A DNA stretch of 41,666 bases from Hyphomicrobiaceae bacterium (lineage in GTDB: Bacteria; Pseudomonadota; Alphaproteobacteria; Rhizobiales; Ancalomicrobiaceae), in contig JAEULV010000087.1 of NCBI GenBank assembly GCA_016793065.1, positions 1-41,666 on the forward strand, written 5' to 3'. Positions 34,821 through 41,666 of the stretch are shown piece after piece; within the stretch, counting starts at the first letter, position 1, and each line of letters opens with the position of its first letter. A model generated the notes under the pieces. That model was not told where the DNA came from. It did not search any database and was given only the letters and a program-made list of their open reading frames with translations. The position numbers and the translations under genes are program-made.

Positions 34821-34855
34821 GGCAGGGCCTCCGGTATCGTCGCGGTCGGTCACGT

Positions 34856-35995
34856 TCAGGTCCCCGCCGGCATCAGGTCGCGGCAGAGCGCGGCGAGCTC
34901 GGCAAGGCCGATGGCGGACTTGGTGCGCATCGCCTGGCTCTTGACGCGGGCGAGCACGATGCGGGCGCGGGCGTCGTCCATGGCGATGCCGATTTCGCCG
35001 AGCGCGTGGGTGATGGCGGCGAGGCCGGAATGCTTGCCGAGGACAATGCGGCGCTGGCGGCCGACATGGGCGGGGTCGAGCGCCTCGTAGGTCTTGGGGT
35101 CGCGCAGCAGGCCGGCGACGTGCAGGCCGGATTCGTGGGTGAAGACCTGTTCGCCGACCACCGGTTTCTGCACGTCGATCGACCGGCCGGCGGCGGCGGC
35201 GACGAGATCGGCGAGCGCCGGCAGGCGGGTGAAGTCGAGGCCGGTGTCGCGGCCATAGGCCTGCCTGAGGCCCATCGCCACTTCCTCCAGCGCGGCATTG
35301 CCGGCGCGCTCGCCGAGGCCGAGCACGGTGACGGAGGCATGGGTGGCGCCACCCATCACCGAGGCGAGGGTGTTGGCGGTGGCAAGGCCGAGGTCGTCAT
35401 GGCCGTGGAATTCGAGTTCGAGGTCGGTGACCTTGCACAGCTCGCGGAAGATCTGGTGGGTGGCGAAGGGATCGAGGACGCCCAGCGTGTCGGCGAAGCG
35501 GAAGCGGCGGGCGCCGGCTTCCTCGACGGCGATGACGGCGCGGCGGAGGAAGTCGAGATCGGCGCGGCTGGCATCCTCGCCGCCGACATTGACACAGAAG
35601 CCGCGATCGAGCGCCGCCTTGACGAACCAGTCGATGCGCTTCAGCGCGGTGTCGCGATCGATGCCGAGCTTGCGGGCAAGCTGCAGGTCGCTGACCGGGA
35701 TCGACAGGTTGACAGCCTTGACGCCGGTCTTTTCCGCCGCGTCGAGATCGGCCGGGGTCATCCGGCACCAGGCGATGGCCTCGGCCGAGGTCAGCGCCTC
35801 GACGACATCGGCGATGGCGTCGATCTCGTCGGGGCCCATGACCGGCGTACCGGCCTCGATCTCGCGAATGCCGGCGGCTTGCAGCGCCAGGGCGATGGCG
35901 CGCTTTTCCTCGGGCTGAAAGGCAACGCCGGGGGCCTGCTCGCCGTCACGCAGCGTGGTGTCGTTGAGGATGACGGGAAGGGCCTTGGCACGCAT
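34856..35995 (-). CDS. nifV: Homocitrate synthase NifV
   Basis: A 379-residue enzyme condensing acetyl-CoA with 2-oxoglutarate to homocitrate, the organic ligand of the iron-molybdenum cofactor. Family motifs are [17 protein letters not shown] at the N-terminus, [17 protein letters not shown] and [11 protein letters not shown]. Length fits NifV rather than the longer isopropylmalate synthases. The ATG at 35995 follows GAGGACAAC. A 157-bp gap with a palindromic element separates it from nifS. Confidence 0.93.
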   Translation of the reverse strand: MRAKALPVILNDTTLRDGEQAPGVAFQPEEKRAIALALQAAGIREIEAGTPVMGPDEIDAIADVVEALTSAEAIAWCRMTPADLDAAEKTGVKAVNLSIPVSDLQLARKLGIDRDTALKRIDWFVKAALDRGFCVNVGGEDASRADLDFLRRAVIAVEEAGARRFRFADTLGVLDPFATHQIFRELCKVTDLELEFHGHDDLGLATANTLASVMGGATHASVTVLGLGERAGNAALEEVAMGLRQAYGRDTGLDFTRLPALADLVAAAAGRSIDVQKPVVGEQVFTHESGLHVAGLLRDPKTYEALDPAHVGRQRRIVLGKHSGLAAITHALGEIGIAMDDARARIVLARVKSQAMRTKSAIGLAELAALCRDLMPAGT

Positions 35996-36036
35996 GGGAT
36001 GTTGTCCTCGTGTTTCCGGGGCGGCTGCGATGCTTA

Positions 36037-36132
36037 GGTCTCGCGGCGGGCGCCGCCTCCACCTCTCCCTTCTCCCGCTTGCGGGAGAAGGTGACGCGGA
36101 ACGCGGCGGAGGAGGGTCTCGCGGCGGGTGCC
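36037..36132. repeat. Palindromic element flanked by 18-bp direct repeats in the nif operon
   Basis: GGTCTCGCGGCGGGCGCC (36037-36054) recurs at 36115-36132 with one change. Between the copies lies the perfect hairpin CCTTCTCCCGC-TT-GCGGGAGAAGG (36068-36091), a sequence type repeated widely in rhizobial intergenic DNA. It sits between nifS and nifV in one transcript and may be a small mobile or REP-like insertion with a duplicated flank. Confidence 0.65.
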
Positions 36133-36152
36133 CGGCGCAAGACCTGCCGGCC

Positions 36153-37358
36153 TCAGGCATAGACCGGGGCGAACTCGGCGGCAGCCTTGCCTTCGCCCTG
36201 CCAGAACGGCGACAGCTGCCGCAGGCGGGCGATGATGCCGGGGAGCACGTCGAGCACCTGATCGACATCGGCGTCGGTGTTCTCGCGCGAGAACGAGAAC
36301 CGGGTGGCGCCGTGGGCGGCGGTGTAGGGCACGTTCATGGCGCGCATGACGTGGCTCGGCTCGAGCGAACCGGAGGTGCAGGCCGAGCCCGACGAGGCGG
36401 CGATGCCTTCCTTGTTGAGGAACAGGAGGATCGCCTCGCCCTCGATATACTCGAAGGCGATGTTGAGGGTGTTGGGCAGGCGGTGTTCCGGATCGCCGGT
36501 GACGAAGGACGAGCCGATGCGCTGCAGCAGGCCCTTTTCCAGCCGGTCGCGCAGGGCCTTCACCCGGGTCTGCTCCTCGGCCATGTACTCCAGCGCCATG
36601 TCGGCGGCGACGCCGAGGCCGATGATCGCCGGGGCGTTCTCGGTGCCGGCGCGACGGCCGCGCTCCTGGTGTCCGCCGCGCACCATCGGCCGCAGCTTGA
36701 CGCCGCGACGGACATAGAGCGCGCCGATGCCCTTGGGGCCGTGCAGCTTGTGGCCGGAGAGCGACAGCATGTCGATCTCGGTCGACTTCAGGTCGATCGG
36801 GATCTTGCCGACGGCCTGAACCGCGTCGGTGTGGAACAGCGCGCCGGCCTCGTGGGCGAGTTCGGCCAGCTTCTCGACCGGGAAGATGGTGCCGGTCTCG
36901 TTGTTGGCCCACATGATCGAGGCGATCGCCGTCTTCGGCCCCAGCGCCTTGCGATAGGCGTCGACATCGAGCCGGCCCTTGGCGTCGACCGGGATGCGGT
37001 GGACCTTGGCGCGGCCGGTCTTTTCCAGGTGCTCGCACAGGGCCAGCACGGCGGGGTGCTCGACGGCCGAGGTGACGATCTCGTTGCGGCCGACCTGGGT
37101 TTCGAGGGCCGACAGCAAGGCGGTGTTGTCGGCCTCGGTGCCGGAGGCGGTGTAGACGATCTCGTGGTCGAACTCGGCGCCGATCAGCGCCTGCAGCTGC
37201 TGGCGCGCCTTCTTGATGGCGCCGCCGACCTGCGCGCCGAAGGCGTGCATGGAGGAGGCATTGCCGAACTGTTCGGTGAAGAACGGGATCATGGCCGAAA
37301 CCACGCGCTCGTCGCAGCGGGTCGTGGCGTTGTTGTCGAGATAGACCGGACGCGCCAT
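36153..37358 (-). CDS. nifS: Cysteine desulfurase NifS
   Basis: A 401-residue PLP enzyme that removes sulfur from cysteine as an enzyme persulfide for nitrogenase Fe-S cluster assembly. The start [24 protein letters not shown], the PLP lysine in [12 protein letters not shown] and the active cysteine in [17 protein letters not shown] are all present. The segment after the cysteine fits NifS/IscS (group I). It begins one base after nifU and is followed by nifV. Confidence 0.95.
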   Translation of the reverse strand: MARPVYLDNNATTRCDERVVSAMIPFFTEQFGNASSMHAFGAQVGGAIKKARQQLQALIGAEFDHEIVYTASGTEADNTALLSALETQVGRNEIVTSAVEHPAVLALCEHLEKTGRAKVHRIPVDAKGRLDVDAYRKALGPKTAIASIMWANNETGTIFPVEKLAELAHEAGALFHTDAVQAVGKIPIDLKSTEIDMLSLSGHKLHGPKGIGALYVRRGVKLRPMVRGGHQERGRRAGTENAPAIIGLGVAADMALEYMAEEQTRVKALRDRLEKGLLQRIGSSFVTGDPEHRLPNTLNIAFEYIEGEAILLFLNKEGIAASSGSACTSGSLEPSHVMRAMNVPYTAAHGATRFSFSRENTDADVDQVLDVLPGIIARLRQLSPFWQGEGKAAAEFAPVYA

Positions 37359-37359
37359 G

Positions 37360-38295
37360 TCAGTGCCCCTTTACCGGGATGACCCGCAGGGCCATGCCGA
37401 GCTTTTCGATCAGCTTTTCCTGAACGCCGGCGATGGTGACGGAGGCCATCTGGCAGCCGACGCAGGCGCCGGAGAGCTTGACCATCACCTTGTCGCCGTC
37501 GATGTCGACCAGTTCGCAGTCGCCGCCATCGGCCTTGAGGAAGGGGCGCAGCTCCTCGAGCGCGGCCTCGACCGCCTTGATCTTCTGCACCATGGTGAGG
37601 ACCGGCTTGGCGGCGGCCGGAGCCTTGGGCGCCAGCGGCGAGATCTGCACCACCGGCTTCTTCACCGGGCGGGCGACCTTGCCGATGACGAAGGCGGCGT
37701 CGGCCTCGATCATGCCCTCGGCGACCATGGCCTCGTTGGTCTTGGCGAGCACGCCCTCGATGCCGTCAAGGCAGGTGGCGCAGGAGCCGCCGGCCTTGGT
37801 GTAGTAGGTGACCATCTCGACCGAGGTCAGCTTGTTGGCGCGGATGGCGCGCTCCAGCATGCCCTCGTCGACGCCGAAGCACTTGCAGATCAGCGCGCCT
37901 TCCTCGTGGTCGTCGTGCCATTCCTCGCCGCGATAGTTGGCGATTGCCGCGCGCAGGGCCTCGAAGCCCATGACCGAGCAGTGCATCTTTTCCGGCGGCA
38001 GCCCGCCGAGGAAGTCGGCGATGTCCTGGTTGGTGATCGCCATCGCCTCGGGAATGGTCTTGCCGATGATCATCTCGGTCAGCGCCGACGACGAGGCAAT
38101 GGCCGAGCCGCAGCCGAAGGTCTGGAAGCGCGCCTCGGTGATCACCTCGGTGACCGGATCGACCTTGATCATCAGCCGCAGCGCGTCGCCGCAGGAGATC
38201 GCGCCGACGTCGCCGACGCCGTTGGCGCCCTCAAGCACGCCGGCGTTCTTCGGGTTGAAGAAGTAATCCTTGACCTTGTCGGTATAGTCCCACAT
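37360..38295 (-). CDS. nifU: Fe-S cluster scaffold protein NifU
   Basis: A 311-residue three-domain scaffold on which clusters for nitrogenase are built. The IscU-like domain has cysteines at 35, 62 and 106; the central [2Fe-2S] domain has 137, 139, 172 and 175; the C-terminal Nfu domain has CVGC at 278-281. The first seven numbers coincide with those of the Azotobacter vinelandii protein. The ATG at 38295 follows GAGGAG. The stop is one base before nifS, implying coupled translation. Confidence 0.96.
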   Translation of the reverse strand: MWDYTDKVKDYFFNPKNAGVLEGANGVGDVGAISCGDALRLMIKVDPVTEVITEARFQTFGCGSAIASSSALTEMIIGKTIPEAMAITNQDIADFLGGLPPEKMHCSVMGFEALRAAIANYRGEEWHDDHEEGALICKCFGVDEGMLERAIRANKLTSVEMVTYYTKAGGSCATCLDGIEGVLAKTNEAMVAEGMIEADAAFVIGKVARPVKKPVVQISPLAPKAPAAAKPVLTMVQKIKAVEAALEELRPFLKADGGDCELVDIDGDKVMVKLSGACVGCQMASVTIAGVQEKLIEKLGMALRVIPVKGH

Positions 38296-38359
38296 CGCAC
38301 TTGCTCCTCTTAGCGGCGAGCGTGCCCGTCCCCGGCGCGCCGCCTCCCGGTCGGGCGGC

Positions 38360-38680
38360 TCAGCCGAACGACTTGCCGCAGCTGCACTTGGAGGCAGCGT
38401 TGGGGTTGTTGAAGGTGAAGCCCGAGCCCTCGAGGCCGGTGACGAAATCGATCGTCGTGCCGGCGAGCAGCGGCTGGCTGGCCGGGTCGACCATGACCTT
38501 GACGTCGCCCTGCTCGACGACGACGTCGCCGTCATCGGGGCCGGCGACGAAGCCCATCATGTATTTGTAGCCGGCGCAGCCGCCGGCCTCGACCATGATG
38601 CGCAGCCCGGCCACCGGGCCCTCGGCGCCGGAGATGGCGGACTTGACGGCGGAAACCGCGTTGTCGGTGAGAGAGATCAT
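38360..38680 (-). CDS. IscA/HesB-type Fe-S assembly protein of the nif operon (IscN-like)
   Basis: A 106-residue A-type carrier protein. The three conserved cysteines are seen in AGGCAGYKY and in the C-terminal CSCGKSF. It binds iron or transient clusters and passes them to targets. It is the first gene of the nif operon, 64 bp before nifU, as iscN in Rhizobium etli and nif-specific iscA in Azotobacter. The ATG at 38680 has AAAGGG upstream and lies about 32 bases after the predicted sigma54 start site. Confidence 0.9.
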   Translation of the reverse strand: MISLTDNAVSAVKSAISGAEGPVAGLRIMVEAGGCAGYKYMMGFVAGPDDGDVVVEQGDVKVMVDPASQPLLAGTTIDFVTGLEGSGFTFNNPNAASKCSCGKSFG

Positions 38681-38722
38681 GTTGCACGCCCTTTGTGCTG
38701 GTCCCTGATGACCGGATAATGG

Positions 38723-38737
38723 GCAAACGGCGTGCCA
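38723..38737 (-). promoter_or_regulatory. Sigma54 (RpoN) promoter of the nif operon
   Basis: On the minus strand TGGCACGCCGTTTGC, with the GG and GC exactly 12 bases apart, matches the -24/-12 consensus TGGCAC-N5-TTGC. Transcription would begin near 38712. Confidence 0.9.
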
Positions 38738-38793
38738 AACGTTATATTCTTGAAAATTATCGCTTATTTCTGTTTTGTGCGTTGCGGTATATG

Positions 38794-40082
<1,289 letters not shown>

Positions 40083-40112
40083 TAGCACCTGCACCCCGTG
40101 CAGAGCGACCGG

Positions 40113-40139
40113 CCGGGCGGTTTTCCGCCCGGTCTTTTA
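40113..40139 (+). terminator. Intrinsic terminator of ilvC
   Basis: CCGGGCGG (40113-40120), TTTT loop, CCGCCCGG (40125-40132), then TCTTTTAT. Confidence 0.88.
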
Positions 40140-40271
40140 TTTCAGGTAAACTGAAATAATGCGGTGCCTCCTCCCATTCTATTGCGGTGCAGCAAGTAAT
40201 ACGCTTGCCTGATGTGGCAAACAGGAACAAAATACGCAAGTGTTTCGTTCAGTTGTCAGGAGGATCGTGCA

Positions 40272-40373
40272 ATGACCACCATTGTCCAATACTTCGCCTG
40301 GTTCGATCTTTTTATCCTGGGCAGTATCGCCATGCTTGTGCTGCTCAGTCTCTACGGCGACCGCACCACGTGA
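40272..40373 (+). CDS. Possible small membrane protein (33 residues)
   Basis: A short ORF preceded by a full AGGAGG ribosome site at 40258-40263, eight bases before the ATG. The product has an aromatic start (MTTIVQYFAWFD), one hydrophobic helix (LFILGSIAMLVLLSLY) and a polar tail GDRTT. Size and layout resemble small subunits or regulators of membrane complexes, but I recognise no family. It lies alone between ilvC and the aminotransferase gene. The strong ribosome site is the main argument that it is real. Confidence 0.5.
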   Translation: MTTIVQYFAWFDLFILGSIAMLVLLSLYGDRTT

Positions 40374-40476
40374 GTGGGGTCAGCGCGTGAAATGGTCGCT
40401 GGAGTGCAGGTGCTCCGGCGAGAACAAAACCGCAAGAAAACTTGGGTCGTGCGGTGCTTCTCTTGGTGCGAATATT

Positions 40477-40499
40477 TAGGTCAGCATTATTGACATAAA
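40477..40499 (+). promoter_or_regulatory. Second copy of the GTCA-N7-TGACATAAA motif
   Basis: GGTCA-N7-TGACATAAA matches the sequence over the MarR start (20782-20804) at 18 of 23 positions, with the same seven-base spacer. It ends 51 bases before the aminotransferase ATG and overlaps a TTGACA, so a bound regulator could block the promoter. Confidence 0.5.
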
Positions 40500-40549
40500 A
40501 ACGGCGCCATGATGAGGTGCATTCAAACAACAAGCCCGAGGAAACCCCG

Positions 40550-41666
40550 ATGTTCAAATGGGAACAGGCCTTCGCAACGCGCGCGTCGCGGATGAAGGCG
40601 TCCGAAATCCGTGAACTGCTGAAACTGTTGGAGCGGCCCGACATCATCTCGTTCGCAGGCGGCATTCCTGATCCGGCACTGTTCCCGAAGGAAGACTTCG
40701 CCGCCGCCTATGCCGACATCCTTGCCGGTGAGGGCGCTGCCGCCGGTCTGCAATATTCCGTCAGCGAAGGCTACAAGCCGCTTCGCGAATGGCTTGCCGG
40801 AGAAATGGGCAAGCTCGACATCGCCTGTTCGGCCGATAACGTCTTCATCGTTTCCGGCTCGCAACAGGGGCTCGATTATCTCGGCAAGCTGTTCCTGTCG
40901 CCGAAGGACACCGCACTCGTGACCTGGCCGACCTATCTCGGCGCCCTCCAGGCCTTCAATGCCTACGAGCCGACCTATGACCGGCTGAACCTTTCGGGCA
41001 ATCGTACGCCGGACGCCTACCGCGCCACGGCGGCGGAGGCCGGCGGCCGCGTCAAGTTCGCCTATCTCTCTGCGGACTTCGCCAATCCAACCGGCGAAAC
41101 GGTCGACCGTGCCGGTCGCGAAAAGCTGCTCGGTCTGGCGGAAGAACTGGATATCCCTGTTATCGAGGACGCCGCTTACCAGTCCCTGCGCTATGACGGC
41201 GAGGCCGTGCCGCCGATTCTCGCGCTCGAAATTGCCCAGAAGGGCAGTATCGATGCCGCGCGGACCATCTATTGCGGCAGTTTCTCCAAGACGCTCGCGC
41301 CCGGCCTGCGCGTCGGTTACATCGTCGCGGCAGCCCCCGTCATCCGCAAGCTTGTGCTGATGAAGCAGGCGGCGGACCTGCATTCCTCGACCATCAACCA
41401 GATGGCCGTGGCGCATGTCGCCGAGCGCGGTTTTGAGGCGCAGGTTGCCAAGATCCGCGCCGCCTACAGCGCCCGCCGTAACGCCATGCTTGCTGCGCTC
41501 CAGAAATACATGCCGGATGGTGTCACCTGGACGAAGCCGGAAGGCGGCATGTTTGTCTGGGTCACGCTGCCGGCCGGCATGGACGGCGCGACGCTGCTCG
41601 CCCGCTCCATCGAGACGGAAAAGGTCGCCTTCGTGCCTGGTCAGGCTTTCCACGCCGATGGCAGCG
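40550..41666 (+). CDS. PLP-dependent aminotransferase, class I/II (3' end outside window)
   Basis: The first 372 codons of a fold-type I aminotransferase. SFAGGIPDPALFP near residue 35, the YSVSEGYKPLREWLA segment, ADFANPTGETV and the PLP lysine in GSFSKTLAPGLRVGYI place it with the 2-aminoadipate / aromatic / MocR-domain-like group, so candidates include LysN-type and branched-chain or aromatic substrates. GAGGAAA precedes the ATG at 40550. Third-position GC looks lower than in neighbouring genes, which could reflect transfer or just different expression. The palindrome at 40477 suggests regulation by the MarR-type protein. Confidence 0.88.
   Translation, partial: MFKWEQAFATRASRMKASEIRELLKLLERPDIISFAGGIPDPALFPKEDFAAAYADILAGEGAAAGLQYSVSEGYKPLREWLAGEMGKLDIACSADNVFIVSGSQQGLDYLGKLFLSPKDTALVTWPTYLGALQAFNAYEPTYDRLNLSGNRTPDAYRATAAEAGGRVKFAYLSADFANPTGETVDRAGREKLLGLAEELDIPVIEDAAYQSLRYDGEAVPPILALEIAQKGSIDAARTIYCGSFSKTLAPGLRVGYIVAAAPVIRKLVLMKQAADLHSSTINQMAVAHVAERGFEAQVAKIRAAYSARRNAMLAALQKYMPDGVTWTKPEGGMFVWVTLPAGMDGATLLARSIETEKVAFVPGQAFHADGS

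Overview
The window reads as chromosomal DNA from a GC-rich alphaproteobacterium of the order Hyphomicrobiales (Rhizobiales) that fixes nitrogen. The grounds are the high-GC codon usage, the rhizobial neighbourhoods (lgt / MidA-type methyltransferase / pgeF; ilvE / MarR / OmpR regulator / kinase), a circularly permuted two-piece tmRNA with the tag ANDNYAPVAVAA, and a nif operon behind a sigma54 promoter with a NifA site. A free-living diazotroph of the Pleomorphomonas / Oharaeibacter type would fit, but the genus is inference. No phage, insertion sequence, CRISPR array, rRNA or tRNA was recognised.

Layout. 1-1.7 kb (minus): a truncated SDR oxidoreductase and an enoyl-CoA hydratase-like protein. 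1.8-4.6 kb (plus): a PIN protein, Sua5 (tRNA t6A synthesis) and an HDAC-family deacetylase. 5.3-8.2 kb (plus): an exported molybdopterin-fold protein translationally coupled to a membrane GGDEF/EAL protein, ending at a terminator shared with prs. 8.3-14.3 kb (minus): prs, a lipoprotein, a creatinase-like M24 protein, pgeF, a MidA-type methyltransferase and lgt. 14.5-18.6 kb (plus): ubiK, then a tight run of YbjN, proC, pgsA, moaD, moaE and a zeta-like kinase. 18.6-20.5 kb (minus): a cupin, a small unknown protein and ilvE. 20.8-24.9 kb (plus): MarR regulator, OmpR-type response regulator, histidine kinase and a BenE-type transporter. 24.9-29.2 kb (minus): a glutamine synthetase family enzyme, then ilvN and the acetolactate synthase large subunit behind an attenuator with an 18-residue leader peptide. 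29.3-31.4 kb (minus): a 698-residue RTX-type protein with four 52-residue repeats. 32.4-33.4 kb (minus): sspB and ssrA. 33.6-38.8 kb (minus): nif operon iscA/hesB-nifU-nifS-nifV-cysE-nifW. 39-41.7 kb (plus): ilvC, a 33-codon membrane ORF and a truncated PLP aminotransferase.

How the parts work together. Acetolactate synthase, IlvC and IlvE give most of branched-chain amino acid synthesis, from separate transcription units. The nif operon supplies Fe-S assembly (IscA-like, NifU, NifS), cysteine precursor (CysE), homocitrate (NifV) and nitrogenase protection (NifW). ssrA and sspB supply the degradation tag and its ClpXP adaptor side by side.

The most interesting signals outside gene bodies are: the ilv leader peptide and attenuator; the permuted ssrA; the sigma54/NifA control region; a GTCA-N7-TGAC palindrome on the start codon of the MarR gene that recurs with 18 of 23 bases matching upstream of the terminal aminotransferase gene; and a palindromic element flanked by 18-bp direct repeats inside the nif operon.
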